A model generated the notes under the pieces. It worked only from the letters and a program-made list of their open reading frames with translations, had not been told where the DNA came from and searched no databases. Of a stretch of 64,000 nucleotides of DNA, positions 35,847 to 44,540 are shown one piece after another; position 1 is the stretch's first letter; each line of letters starts with the position of its first letter. Position numbers and translations under genes: made by a program. The stretch comes from JANMCE01 sp963791625 (GTDB lineage Bacteria > Actinomycetota > Acidimicrobiia > Acidimicrobiales > Ilumatobacteraceae): positions 496,001 through 560,000 of the forward strand of contig CAWBTA010000015.1 of assembly GCA_963791625.1 (NCBI GenBank), in the 5' to 3' direction.

Positions 35847-35873
35847 ACCAACCCACGGTAGAATGGCAGGCGC

Positions 35874-36395
35874 ATGGAAATCGCTCCGCTGTCGATTGCC
35901 GCGTCGGCGCAACGCAACGGTCATCACACGTGGATGGCGCGTCGGTTGTTCGAGCTGATGGGCACCTCGGTGGCAACGACGCCCGAATACGGACCGAAAC
36001 TGATGCTGGGGCGGCACTGCTACCACTGTGCCTGGCACGCCGACCTTTTCACCTCGCTCCTGCCGACACCCGCCGAGGTCCATCCGTACGCCGTCGTGGA
36101 GCCGCCCACCGCCGAGGTGGACACGATGTTCGCGAACGTCGAGCAGGTCACCGCCGCCGAAAGGCTGGTCGCCATCTACAGCGTCGCCGTACCCATGATG
36201 CTTGACCGCATCCGGGAGCATCGAGAGCAATGCAACCCGGTCACCGATGCGCCCACGATGCGAGTGCTGGACCTCGTGATGCACGACCTCACTGCAGACG
36301 TGCACGAGGCTCAGGGAGTGATGGCGAGACTTGTGTCTTCCGGCACATGGCAGCGATCAGAGCACCCGGGGGACCCCTTGTCAGAGCGCTCGTAA
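35874..36395 (+). CDS. conserved helical protein, possible metal-binding
   Basis: 173 residues. Predicted all-helical, with MLGRHCYHCAWHADLFTSLL (about 44-63), which clusters His and Cys residues, and VLDLVMHDLTADVHEAQGVM near the C-terminus. The Glu/His spacing is ferritin-like but I cannot confirm a full metal site. Starts 27 bp after the xanthine-dehydrogenase-like gene, so the two may be co-transcribed. Function unknown. Confidence 0.65.
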   Translation: MEIAPLSIAASAQRNGHHTWMARRLFELMGTSVATTPEYGPKLMLGRHCYHCAWHADLFTSLLPTPAEVHPYAVVEPPTAEVDTMFANVEQVTAAERLVAIYSVAVPMMLDRIREHREQCNPVTDAPTMRVLDLVMHDLTADVHEAQGVMARLVSSGTWQRSEHPGDPLSERS

Positions 36396-36435
36396 CCCTC
36401 TAAGTTGCGTTCTGGTTCCGGCGGAACCACCACAA

Positions 36436-36460
36436 ACCACACATTTTCGCCCTGTGTGGT
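36436..36460 (+). terminator. hairpin between the helical gene and the sigma gene
   Basis: ACCACACA (36436-36443) pairs with TGTGTGGT (36453-36460) around a 9-nt loop, 41 bp after the previous stop. A GGTTCC-GGC-GGAACC hairpin lies just before it. No clear T-run, so a terminator is plausible but not certain. Confidence 0.45.
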
Positions 36461-36513
36461 CGTACAACTCTTCTGAGTGCTCGAAATGACGCTGAAATAG
36501 GTCGGTTGGAAGG

Positions 36514-36541
36514 CTTGACCGACCCCTTATCATGAGTAAAC
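36514..36541 (+). promoter_or_regulatory. candidate promoter of the principal-type sigma gene
   Basis: TTGACC lies in the 208-bp gap before the sigma gene, and TAAACC follows after about 16 bases. The -35 match is good and the -10 match is weak. The gene lies about 60 bp downstream. Confidence 0.35.
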
Positions 36542-36603
36542 CCCGTATGTCGCGCATCCCCGCGCCGACGTGACCGCCACGGGGTTATCACGAGGAGTTT
36601 GTC

Positions 36604-37542
36604 TTGGCGAAGGAGCGCATCGAGCGCGATGAAGAGGACCTTGTCCGTCTTTATCTGACCGACATTGGCCAGTATCCCCTGCTGACCAAAGATGATGAAG
36701 TTCGATTGGCCAAAGCCATCGAGTCGGGTGCCACTGCAGCTGCGGCCCTCGAGAAGGGTGGCAAAGACATCACGGCGGCCAAGAAGCGCGAGCTTCGCCG
36801 GCAGGCTCGTGAAGGTGAAGACGCGGAGCGCACGTTCGTGCAGTCCAACCTTCGTCTCGTTGTGTCCATCGCGAAGAAGTACCAGGCGTCGGGTCTCCCG
36901 CTGCTCGACCTCATCCAGGAAGGAAACCTGGGTCTCATGCACGCGGTCGAGAAGTTCGATTGGCGCAAGGGCTTCAAGTTCTCCACGTACGCAACCTGGT
37001 GGATCCGCCAGGCCATCACCCGCGGTATCGCGAACACGGGCCGCACCATCCGCCTGCCCGTGCACGCCGGCGACACGCTCGCCCGTTTGCAGAAGGCTCG
37101 CGCCCGGCTCGAGCTGAAGTTGGGTCGCCCTGCCACGTTGTCGGAGCTGTCGGCCGAGGTCGAAATGCCCGAAGACAAGGTCACCGAGGCGCTTCGCTTC
37201 GCGGCCGAGCCGTTGTCGTTGAGCGAACCGCTTCGGGAAGATGGCGACGCCGAACTTGGCGACGTGGTCGAAGATCGTTCGGCCGAGAGCCCGTTCGAAG
37301 TGGCCGCCACTGCGCTGCTGCCCGACGAAATCAACCGTCTGCTGGCCCCGCTGGATGATCGTGAGCGTGAGATCCTCAAGCTCCGTTTCGGCCTCGATAG
37401 GGGCGAACCGCGCACACTCGAAGAGGTTGGCGAACACTTCAACCTCACCCGTGAGCGCATCCGCCAGATTGAGGCTCGTGCCATGAGCAAGCTGCGTCAC
37501 CCGTCGTCCGACACGGGTGCCCGCGATCTGCTGGCCGTCTAA
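36604..37542 (+). CDS. RNA polymerase sigma factor, sigma-70 group 1/2
   Basis: 312 residues from TTG 36604 behind GAGGAG. Region 1.2 DLVRLYLTDIGQYPLLT, region 2 LRLVVSIAKKYQASGLPLLDLIQEGNLGLMHAVEKFD (split: core 2.1-2.2) with YATWWIRQAI for -10 recognition, region 3 RTIRLPVHAGDTLARL, and region 4 LDDREREILKLRFGL...LTRERIRQIEARAMSKLR with the -35 helix. No long region 1.1, so it is a SigB/HrdB-like group 2 factor or a short principal factor. Reads standard TTGACA-type promoters. Followed at once by a strong terminator. Confidence 0.93.
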   Translation: MAKERIERDEEDLVRLYLTDIGQYPLLTKDDEVRLAKAIESGATAAAALEKGGKDITAAKKRELRRQAREGEDAERTFVQSNLRLVVSIAKKYQASGLPLLDLIQEGNLGLMHAVEKFDWRKGFKFSTYATWWIRQAITRGIANTGRTIRLPVHAGDTLARLQKARARLELKLGRPATLSELSAEVEMPEDKVTEALRFAAEPLSLSEPLREDGDAELGDVVEDRSAESPFEVAATALLPDEINRLLAPLDDREREILKLRFGLDRGEPRTLEEVGEHFNLTRERIRQIEARAMSKLRHPSSDTGARDLLAV

Positions 37543-37553
37543 GACACTGTGAA

Positions 37554-37594
37554 AGAAGCCCCCGCCCACCTGGGCGGGGGCTTCTTGCTTTTTC
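37554..37594 (+). terminator. rho-independent terminator of the sigma gene
   Basis: A 14-bp stem (AGAAGCCCCCGCCC at 37554-37567 with its complement at 37572-37585) around a 4-nt loop is followed by ttgctttttcg. A textbook intrinsic terminator 12 bp after the stop codon. Confidence 0.93.
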
Positions 37595-37607
37595 GTACAG
37601 TGTCATC

Positions 37608-38216
37608 ATGACGACCATTCCCGTGTCATCGCTGTGGGTCCAAACGGAGAGCTCGCTGCACCAGCACCTGGAGTTCAAGGATTTCGCCGAGGCGTGGGCT
37701 TACATGAACGCCGTTGCGATCGAAGCCGAAAAACAGGACCACCACCCCAACTGGTCGAACGTCTGGAATCAGGTCACCATCGACCTCACGTCGCACGACA
37801 AGGGCAACACGGTCACGGCTCGCGATCGCAAGCTTGCGGCCGCAGCCGATGAGGCGCTGCGCCACGTGCTCAAGCCGCGTGCCGCCGCATTCGCCCGAAC
37901 CTTCACCGAGCACCTGGTAGCCGGTCGCTTCGCCGAAGCGCACGCCATGTTCGACCCGGGCCTCGTGATGACCGAGGCCGAGTTGCGTGAGCACTTCACG
38001 AAGATGGACGACGCGAGCGATCCGTTCACCGAATGGACTGTGGAGGATGAGTTCCTCATGACCGCGTGGCCCGACCGTGACGACGCGGACGTGCTGTGGG
38101 CCTATTGCAGCGTGTCGGGCAAGAGCCTGGTCGAGGCAGTCACCATCCGTGTCGCCACGCGACCGGGCGTACCCAAGCAGCTGAGCGTGAGGGGTATCGA
38201 CTTCGGACGGCCGTAG
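37608..38216 (+). CDS. pterin-4a-carbinolamine dehydratase fused to an NTF2-like domain
   Basis: 202 residues. Residues 15-85 match pterin-4a-carbinolamine dehydratase: FKDFAEAWAYMNAVAIEAEKQ, His45-His46-Pro47 in DHHPNWSNV, and VTIDLTSHDKGNTVTARD. From about 95 a second domain (FARTFTEHLVAGRFAEAHAM, AELREHFTKMDD) looks NTF2-like/DUF3887. Single-domain PCD is the rule, so the fusion is unusual. PCD recycles the pterin cofactor of aromatic amino-acid hydroxylases; none is nearby. Domain 1 is sure, domain 2 tentative. Confidence 0.8.
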   Translation: MTTIPVSSLWVQTESSLHQHLEFKDFAEAWAYMNAVAIEAEKQDHHPNWSNVWNQVTIDLTSHDKGNTVTARDRKLAAAADEALRHVLKPRAAAFARTFTEHLVAGRFAEAHAMFDPGLVMTEAELREHFTKMDDASDPFTEWTVEDEFLMTAWPDRDDADVLWAYCSVSGKSLVEAVTIRVATRPGVPKQLSVRGIDFGRP

Positions 38217-38291
38217 CCTCCGACAATCCTTAACAAGATTTCGTGCTGTCCCGGTCGGCTCGGTCATCACGGTGGGCAATACTGTTCTCCT

Positions 38292-39311
38292 ATGCGTGCC
38301 GCACGAAGTTTGGCGAGCTTTGTGGTGCTTCTTGGCGTTACCGCGTCCTGTGGATCAACCGCTCGGCCGAAGGCAGTTCTTCCGCCCGCTCCTCTCACGA
38401 CGCAGAGCGTTGCGCCGACCGTTCTCGCAGCTACTTCGGTCCCGACGACGACGGCGACGACGACCGCTCCCGCCACGACGGTCACTACGTCGCCGTCGAC
38501 ACCCCCGACGACCACGGCCAGCCCGAATCCGTGCGCCGGGGTCGACTTCCGAAACTTCACCTATTACCTGCCCGACTACGAATTGGTCACGGTCCGAAAC
38601 GGTGTGGGCGCCCGTGGCGCACCTGGCGACAAGTACTACGTCCGAGCCAAGGTGCGGGCCATCGCGGTCGGCGACATCGGCGGTAAGAATGCCGATGCCG
38701 AAACTGCCGTCTTCATCGACGCGGACACCGGCGGCGACGAGCGGCTGAGCGATGTACATGTCATGAGCTGCTCCCCCACGGCCGTAACCGTCATGACGTC
38801 GGCCGGTGGCGGCGACCGGGCCTACGGCGGTATTCGATCAATCGCCATTGAGAACAACAAGCTGCTCATCGATCGATACGCCGATGACAACGGCGTATGC
38901 TGCCCGGGAGCGGCCGCGCGCACCACGTATGTGCTCTCGGGAACGAAACTGTTGACCGAGGGTAAACCGGAGGTGCGCAAACTCACCGTCATGGGAGGCA
39001 CCGTCGCTGTTCCGCTGGGCTTCTTCAACAACTCGTCCACGGCGCTCATCATGGGCGAAACCGGCAAGGCCCAGCCGGCCGGCTTCACCGCTTTCGCCGG
39101 CCAGACGGTGTCGCTCGCGGTCGAGCCAGCCGGACCGGATCAGAGCGCGGTCATCGTCGACGTCGTGGAGGGTGCGAAGGTGCTCGGCAGCGCAACTTCG
39201 GGCGGCTCGACCAAGGTGGAGTTGGTGGCCGACGGCTACTACGAATTGGTCGCGCGTGCCGCCACGGCCGGAGCCAACGCCCGGTTCGATGGTGACGTCA
39301 CGATCAGCTGA
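38292..39311 (+). CDS. secreted lipoprotein, unknown
   Basis: 339 residues. Signal peptide ends in the lipobox VTASCGST (Cys20), followed by a 60-residue Thr/Pro/Ser linker, usual for actinobacterial surface proteins. The body is beta-rich with several Cys (NPCAGVDF, MSCSPTAV, GVCCPGAA). I see no enzyme motif; DYELVTVRNGVG and FIDADTGGDERLSDVHVM suggest a beta-sandwich. Stand-alone gene. Function unknown. Confidence 0.75.
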   Translation: MRAARSLASFVVLLGVTASCGSTARPKAVLPPAPLTTQSVAPTVLAATSVPTTTATTTAPATTVTTSPSTPPTTTASPNPCAGVDFRNFTYYLPDYELVTVRNGVGARGAPGDKYYVRAKVRAIAVGDIGGKNADAETAVFIDADTGGDERLSDVHVMSCSPTAVTVMTSAGGGDRAYGGIRSIAIENNKLLIDRYADDNGVCCPGAAARTTYVLSGTKLLTEGKPEVRKLTVMGGTVAVPLGFFNNSSTALIMGETGKAQPAGFTAFAGQTVSLAVEPAGPDQSAVIVDVVEGAKVLGSATSGGSTKVELVADGYYELVARAATAGANARFDGDVTIS

Positions 39312-39414
39312 GCGGCGATCCGAGGTACGTCATCCGCGCGTTACAGGAGCTTCGTTCGCGCATGAAGCCCTCGATTCGCACGATTTGGCACCGTCCATGG
39401 GCGTAATGCGCGAA

Positions 39415-40572
39415 TCAATCGACCGATTGCGCGAATACGCTTCGGCCGCCCGCCCGTCGCAGAATCATTTCGAGTGGCCCGAAGGCGAACCGAGAACGCC
39501 AGATCGCGCATGCGCCGAGACAAACCAGGAACGCCATGAACGTGAGGGCGGTCTCCTGTGCCTGCGTAAAGCCCCACGGCCAATGCTGGAGGGGCCATCG
39601 GTAGAGCGCGACCTGGAACACATACAGGCTCAATGCGAGTTGCCCGACTCGAGCGAGCGGCAGCACAACCCGGCGCGCACGATCACCGACAGCGAGTGAG
39701 CCGCCAACGACGGCCATGGCCAGACCACTCGAGCCGACCATCCACGCCGGCATCTCCGAGTGGCCGTGAGCGTCGAGCAGCTCCCACCAGAGTGATGGTT
39801 CGTCGGGCAACGGGTCGGTTTGCACAACCGAGCGGTCAACGGTGACGCGGTGCGATTGGGTGGACCAACCCGAGCCGTAACCGACGACGGCCATCGTCAG
39901 ACCAACGACCACGAGGCCGGTTCGGAGCCGTCGCGAAGAGAGATCTTGGCGGCCGATCCACATGCCGATCAGCACGAACGCGAAGTTCGGGAAGAAGGCA
40001 TAGATGCCCGTGAAGAACAGTTCCGACAACAACACGTGCGGTTGCCGCAGCAGTGGGATCGCACCCCATCCGGACGCGGTGTCACTCACCCTGGCGAAGG
40101 CGACCGGAAGATGATCGTTGAGGTGGAGCGTGGTGACGGCTCCGATGATCACGACGGCAACGACACCGACAAGCAACCACCGGTTCGGCAGCCGTCGGGC
40201 TACCAGCGCAACCACGAAGAACAGCGCGTAGAACTGGAGGATCACCGCTATCGGGGTGGTGTATTCGAACGTCAGACCGACGAGGAGAAGGACTACGGCC
40301 CGCCCGATCACCTCACGATTCGGTCGCGGCGACCTTCGCAACAAGAGCACGAATCCGGCACCGCTCAGCATGACAAACAGCGGCATCGCCCGGCCGTCAG
40401 TAAACCGGGCGATATGGGTGGTCCAGCCCGTTGCCTCATCGAGACCGCTCGTAGCGAAATGAGCAAAGAGCATGCCGAGGACGGCAAGGGCTCGGGCGAC
40501 ATCGAGACCGAGTTGTCTCGTAACGGCTGGGGCCACGGTGGCCGGAAGCGCCGGGCTCTGCACCAGATCCAT
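39415..40572 (-). CDS. polytopic membrane protein, acyltransferase/DUF418-like
   Basis: 385 residues with about ten membrane helices. QLGLDVARALAVLGMLFAHF at the N-terminus is the first helix of the HGSNAT/DUF418/acyltransferase-3 group, with a conserved Asp and His; FALGPLE-type ending (FAFGPLEMILRR) is typical of DUF418. Such proteins transfer acyl groups across the membrane or have unknown roles. Ends 10 bp after the WYL remnant starts its own end, in the same direction. Family moderate. Confidence 0.75.
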   Translation of the reverse strand: MDLVQSPALPATVAPAVTRQLGLDVARALAVLGMLFAHFATSGLDEATGWTTHIARFTDGRAMPLFVMLSGAGFVLLLRRSPRPNREVIGRAVVLLLVGLTFEYTTPIAVILQFYALFFVVALVARRLPNRWLLVGVVAVVIIGAVTTLHLNDHLPVAFARVSDTASGWGAIPLLRQPHVLLSELFFTGIYAFFPNFAFVLIGMWIGRQDLSSRRLRTGLVVVGLTMAVVGYGSGWSTQSHRVTVDRSVVQTDPLPDEPSLWWELLDAHGHSEMPAWMVGSSGLAMAVVGGSLAVGDRARRVVLPLARVGQLALSLYVFQVALYRWPLQHWPWGFTQAQETALTFMAFLVCLGACAIWRSRFAFGPLEMILRRAGGRSVFAQSVD

Positions 40573-40581
40573 CTCACCAAG

Positions 40582-41286
40582 CTAAACGTCGGCGGCCACC
40601 GCTTGGTCGCGCTCGTATTCATCGACAAGACCCCGTCCGATGGCCAACAGCGCGGCGCGGACCTCCGCGGGCGAATCGATCACCACGAAGCCACCCAGCC
40701 CGGCGAGATCCGCCGCCAACACGAGAGCCGACGGCCCGACGATCTCTACGAGTTGGAAGCCGGAGGGGCCGTGCGGTCCGAGGCGAAGTCGGTCACCGAA
40801 GATGGCGCGCAGGAGCGGCAACTTGTCGGGCAGTGCTCGACCGCTTGCGGACACCGTTTGCATCGTGTCTTGGATTGCGACGGTGACATCACGCCAGGCC
40901 GAGGCGAGATCGAAGTCAGTCGGCCGCACAACCGGATCGCCCGTGCCCTCGACCGAACGGACACGACTCAGCCGAAACGTTCGCAAGCCTGCCGCGGTAT
41001 CAGCTACCAGATACCAGACCGAACCCTTCGACGCGAGCCCAAGGGGATGGATAGTGCGGGTGGTGGCGTGACCGGTGCGGTCGGCGTACCGCAGGTTGAG
41101 TTGTTCACCTTCGATGACCGCCTGCTCGATACGGTCAAGGAACGGAGGCCGAGCAACAGGCGTGGCGGCTGCACTGCTGTTGCGCCACGTCCCTGACTCG
41201 ATCAGCACTGCATTGCTCGCCGCTTCAGCCTCGCGTCTCATTGGTTCGGGCATTGCCTGTAACAACTTGCGCACGGCGATCTTCAC
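40582..41286 (-). CDS. WYL-domain regulator, N-terminal HTH missing
   Basis: 234 residues from GTG 41286. RIEQAVIEGEQLNLRYADRTG and VWYLVADTAAGLRTFRLSRVRSV are the WYL domain (ligand/nucleotide-sensing), and a C-terminal WCX-like half follows. Full WYL regulators are about 310-330 residues with an N-terminal winged helix; here the sequence begins at KIAVRKLLQAMP, the linker that normally follows the HTH. Upstream in frame a stop is met after 13 codons. The missing 5' part faces the equally truncated gene at 41302, so both seem cut by one deletion or misjoin. Confidence 0.75.
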   Translation of the reverse strand: MKIAVRKLLQAMPEPMRREAEAASNAVLIESGTWRNSSAAATPVARPPFLDRIEQAVIEGEQLNLRYADRTGHATTRTIHPLGLASKGSVWYLVADTAAGLRTFRLSRVRSVEGTGDPVVRPTDFDLASAWRDVTVAIQDTMQTVSASGRALPDKLPLLRAIFGDRLRLGPHGPSGFQLVEIVGPSALVLAADLAGLGGFVVIDSPAEVRAALLAIGRGLVDEYERDQAVAADV

Positions 41287-41301
41287 AGCGAGGCAACCCG
41301 C

Positions 41302-41673
41302 ATGGTGGACCTGAACGGCAAGTCAACGCTGACCGAATGGTTTTCCCGCGCCGGCAAGGTGGCCGATGTGTGGAGCAACCCTGGGCTGCTTGGCAGCATT
41401 GTCACGCTGCCGTTCGCCAAGCTGCCCGGTGCGGCCGCCATGGCGATCTACTGCAGCGAACTCACGGTCCACAGCTGGGATCTCGCCCGAGCAACCCACC
41501 AGACGGTGCAGTGGGATGACGATGTGTGCCGGCTGAGCCTGGGTGCCATGCAGATGGCGCTACCTGCCGATCTTCCCCGAGATGCGGAACTGCCCTTCGG
41601 CACCCAGATTCACATCAGTGCCGATGCTCCCCTCATTGACCAGCTCGTTGCCTGGACCGGCCGTACGCCGTAG
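41302..41673 (+). CDS. TIGR03086-like protein, C-terminal half only
   Basis: 123 residues (MVDLNGKSTLTEWF...). TLPFAKLPGAAAMAIYCSELTVHSWDLARATHQTV matches (in two parts) the C-terminal core of TIGR03086/maleylpyruvate-isomerase-like proteins (about 190-200 residues), which have a DinB-type metal-binding N-half with conserved His residues. That N-half is missing. It lies head-to-head, 15 bp away, with the WYL gene that lacks its own N-terminus. Probably non-functional as read. Confidence 0.65.
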   Translation: MVDLNGKSTLTEWFSRAGKVADVWSNPGLLGSIVTLPFAKLPGAAAMAIYCSELTVHSWDLARATHQTVQWDDDVCRLSLGAMQMALPADLPRDAELPFGTQIHISADAPLIDQLVAWTGRTP

Positions 41674-41717
41674 GCGTCAGCTCCAGTTGATGAACACCTG
41701 CCGGTCGAGCGAGCCGG

Positions 41718-42920
41718 TCAGGGAGTGACCGACAGGATCTGGTCGTCGTTAGGTTTCGGTTCGCCCCGGCCGTCGCGGTTGCTGGTGGAGATCCACAGCG
41801 ATCCGTTCGGCGTGACGACGACGGCTCGGAGGCGGCCGAATGTGTCGTTGAAGAGGGCTTCAGGCTTTCCGGCACCCGCGGCGGTGACGGGTATGTGCCA
41901 GAGTCGCTTGCCCTTCAGCGCGGCCATGTACAGATCCCCGTTCCAAAAGGCCAGGCCGCTCGGTGACGCCTCAGAGGTTGGCCAGGTCGCCGCAGGGTTG
42001 GTCATGCCGTCCTTGTCGCAGATGCCTTCGCAGTCGGGCCAGCCGTAGTTGCGTCCCGGTTCGATCAGGTTGAGCTCGTCAGTGGTGTTCTGCCCGAACT
42101 CGCTGGCCCACAGTCGTCCCTGGTCGTCCCAGGTCAGGCCCTGCACATTGCGGTGACCTTTGGAGTACACCGCCGAAATCGAGTTCGGATTGCTGGTCGG
42201 AATGGTGCCATCAGGATTCAGCCGCAGGATCTTTCCGGCAAGGCTCTCGCCGTCCTGCGCGAGTTCCTTCTTGCCCGCATCTCCCGTCGTCGCGTACAGC
42301 AGACCATCCGGGCCGAAGGCGAGGCGCCCGCCGTCGTGATTGGAGGCCTTGGGGATACCGTCGAGCAGGACTTGTTCTGGGCTGTCGTCCATGCGAAAGC
42401 GGGTGATGCGATTGTCCGTCTCGGTGGTGTAGTAGGCGTAGATGTATCCGTCGCTTTCGTACTTCGGCGAGACCGCAATACCGAGCAAACCGCCCTCGCC
42501 TGTCGGACGGGCATCCGCAATCCTTCGACGCTCGATGGTCTGTCCGTCTGCCTTCAGCTCAAGAATGCGAGTCGAATCCCGCTCGGTCACCAGAGGCGTT
42601 CCATCGGGTAGGAACGCAATGCTCCACGGGACCTCCAGCCCTGAAGCCACAACCTCGGTGTTCTGCGGCGACGAGGGAGTCGACGTCGATTCGGTCGGCA
42701 CAGACGTGGTCGCTGCGGCCACGGTGGACGAAGCGGAGTTCGAGGTTGCGATCGACGTTGACACCACCGGCTCTGCGGGGACGACCGACGGAGAGGCCGG
42801 TCCATCGGCCCCACAACTTGCGGCGAGAACGGCAACAACGACCGCCGAAGCAACCCGCCATGCGCGACGGATGAGTGCGGTTGCCGTGCGGTGGAGTGCG
42901 CTATCACCACGCATGGGCAT
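41718..42920 (-). CDS. PQQ-dependent sugar dehydrogenase-type lipoprotein
   Basis: About 400 residues. Lipobox VAVLAASCGAD near the N-terminus (an upstream ATG at 42989 is also possible), a Ser/Thr linker, then a six-bladed propeller: VASGLEVPWSIAFLPDG, GEGGLLGIAVSP, NHDGGRLAFGPDGLLY, GHRNVQGLTWDDQGRLWASEFG and LNLIEPGRNYGWPDCEG. These are the blades of soluble glucose/L-sorbosone dehydrogenase (Asd/YliI type). Oxidises sugars outside the cell if PQQ is available; no PQQ synthesis genes are here. Confidence 0.9.
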   Translation of the reverse strand: MPMRGDSALHRTATALIRRAWRVASAVVVAVLAASCGADGPASPSVVPAEPVVSTSIATSNSASSTVAAATTSVPTESTSTPSSPQNTEVVASGLEVPWSIAFLPDGTPLVTERDSTRILELKADGQTIERRRIADARPTGEGGLLGIAVSPKYESDGYIYAYYTTETDNRITRFRMDDSPEQVLLDGIPKASNHDGGRLAFGPDGLLYATTGDAGKKELAQDGESLAGKILRLNPDGTIPTSNPNSISAVYSKGHRNVQGLTWDDQGRLWASEFGQNTTDELNLIEPGRNYGWPDCEGICDKDGMTNPAATWPTSEASPSGLAFWNGDLYMAALKGKRLWHIPVTAAGAGKPEALFNDTFGRLRAVVVTPNGSLWISTSNRDGRGEPKPNDDQILSVTP

Positions 42921-43031
42921 CGACGCGACCGTAGCAAAAGCCATCCTTCGGCGTCGTTCGCGCCGACCAATGGCACTGGGCACGTGCATGCCCGGGAGAG
43001 ATGGTGGAGATGAACCTTAAAGGAGTTCACC

Positions 43032-43487
43032 ATGACGACAACAGCGAAGCACGGCATGCAGTACTCGGTAGCAACAGTCGCCGGAACCGCAGCGTTGCTT
43101 CTGACGGCAGCAGGATGCGGGAGCAGTTCATCGCAGACTACGAAGATCACCCAGTCGGAATGGGTTTTCACCGCCGATCCAACGACCGCGAAGGCGGGCA
43201 AGGTGACGATCTCAGCCAAGAACGTCGGTGGCTTCGAGCATGAGGTTGTCCTGGTGAAGGCAGCCGATCCGAAGGAACTCCCCACGAAGGCTGATGGCAC
43301 CATTGATGAGGAGAAGATCACCGAGGCGCAAAAGGTCGGCGAGGTCGAGCACATCGCCCCGAACTCCACCAAGAAGAACACGTTCACGCTTGAGGCTGGC
43401 AAGTACGTGATGTTCTGCAACCTTGTGGAGAAAGACGGCACGAGCCATTTCGCCAAAGGAATGTCTGGCACCTTCACCGTCACGTGA
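43032..43487 (+). CDS. cupredoxin-like lipoprotein
   Basis: 151 residues behind AAAGGAG. Signal peptide with lipobox LLLTAAGCGS (Cys29). The mature part is an eight-strand cupredoxin with a full type-1 copper set: His70 (GFEHEV), Cys129 (MFCNL), His139 (SHF) and Met144 (KGM). It should carry electrons or copper on the outer face of the membrane. Convergent with the dksA-like gene. Confidence 0.88.
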   Translation: MTTTAKHGMQYSVATVAGTAALLLTAAGCGSSSSQTTKITQSEWVFTADPTTAKAGKVTISAKNVGGFEHEVVLVKAADPKELPTKADGTIDEEKITEAQKVGEVEHIAPNSTKKNTFTLEAGKYVMFCNLVEKDGTSHFAKGMSGTFTVT

Positions 43488-43509
43488 GATTCTGCGCGAC
43501 GCCGCCGGT

Positions 43510-43863
43510 TCACCTGGCGCACGTGACGCAGGTCGCCGTCGCCGGCAGTGCGTCCAGGCGCTCGGCTGCGATCTGGCGGCCGCAGTTCGTGCAGATTCCA
43601 TACAGCCCGTCAGTGAGGCGTTGCTCAGCGGCCTCGATCTCGGCGAGGTTGGTTCTCGTTTCGTCGAGCAGTGCTGCGAACTGCTGGCGCTCCCAGGCGA
43701 TTGTGTGTCCTTCTGGATCGTGTTCGTCATCGGTGGCAACGTCGCTTGCGGCCTCCACGATGTCATCGAAGCTGCTCGCGAGACTCGCCGCGCGTCGCAT
43801 GGTTGCGGCGCGCAGTTCGTTCAGTCGAGATTGGGGATCGCCTGATCCGGCAAGGGGGGCCAT
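43510..43863 (-). CDS. TraR/DksA-type zinc-finger protein
   Basis: 117 residues. A helical hairpin (about 10-80) precedes a four-Cys finger: Cys91, Cys94, Cys112, Cys115 (GICTNCGRQIAAERLDALP...TCVTC). DksA-like proteins bind the RNA polymerase secondary channel. The DxxDxA tip motif of DksA is not clear (SDVATDDEHD instead), so the effect on transcription is uncertain. Confidence 0.85.
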   Translation of the reverse strand: MAPLAGSGDPQSRLNELRAATMRRAASLASSFDDIVEAASDVATDDEHDPEGHTIAWERQQFAALLDETRTNLAEIEAAEQRLTDGLYGICTNCGRQIAAERLDALPATATCVTCAR

Positions 43864-43915
43864 TGGGTGACGAGTCTGTCAGTCGTCAGGTCAGTCGGCG
43901 GTCCCGACCGGTGCA

Positions 43916-43948
43916 CGCCGAGTGCTCGACGTCGGGTGCGGTGATGGC
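43916..43948 (+). pseudogene. methyltransferase motif I remnant
   Basis: A short plus-strand reading RRVLDVGCGDG is a perfect SAM-methyltransferase motif I with no gene around it: no start, and the downstream frame is not methyltransferase-like. It sits in the 178-bp gap before the DUF1684 remnant. Probably a fragment left by deletion; chance cannot be excluded. Confidence 0.35.
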
Positions 43949-44041
43949 CACCACCGCACACCAACCGCCAGGTCAAGACCATCGCTGGCCTCGTACTGCC
44001 GGCTGCCGTGTTCCACCGTCACATCTGGTGGCGGTCCTCGC

Positions 44042-44540
44042 TCATCTGGACGAAGCCGAGCGATGCCTCGATACGCGTAGTTCGCCGGCGAGGACCGGGA
44101 CGGTGATCACGTTGCCCTCGATCGGGGAAGGGCAGGTGGCGTGGTCGGTGAAGGCGAACCACATGTTCAGCGTGCGGTTGAAGTCAAGAACAACTTCCCC
44201 ATCGTCACCAGGCGTGGGTGGGGAGAAGTGAAGCTGGCGCCACTCTTCGGTGAGATCCTCGTTGGTCGGGTCTCGGGGTACGGCGTGAACCGGCCACTGA
44301 GCCGCCAGGCAGGGTCGTAGGGAAACGTGGGCACATGGGTGAACCCGTCCCGATCGGGCGAGGTCGCAGCCCGGAGGCGGACGGCGAGTCGCCCGCCGCG
44401 GCGCAGCAGCTCGACCCGAACATCTCTATAGTCGACCCAGGGCACCCGGCCGTACTCGGCGACATCGAGCGTGCTCGTACCATCGACCGGAGCGCCGTCG
44501 CACTAACCCGATCGAGAAGATCGCTTTTCCACGCTGACGG
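44042..44540 (-). pseudogene. DUF1684 gene, decayed (frameshifts and internal deletion)
   Basis: Minus strand, three frames. First AIFSIGL near 44530, then after a frame change DGAPVDGTSTLDVAEYGRV, WVDYRDVRVELLRRGGRLAVRL and FPYDPAWRLSGRFTPYPE, then after another change GEVVLDFNRTLNMWFAFTDHATCPSPIEGN and VPVLAGEL to TGA at 44042. The last parts match the DUF1684 ending (DFNRxYNPPCAFT-type). About 70 residues between RFTPYP and DFNR are missing, where the family has the FADATxG core. Clearly non-functional. Confidence 0.65.
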
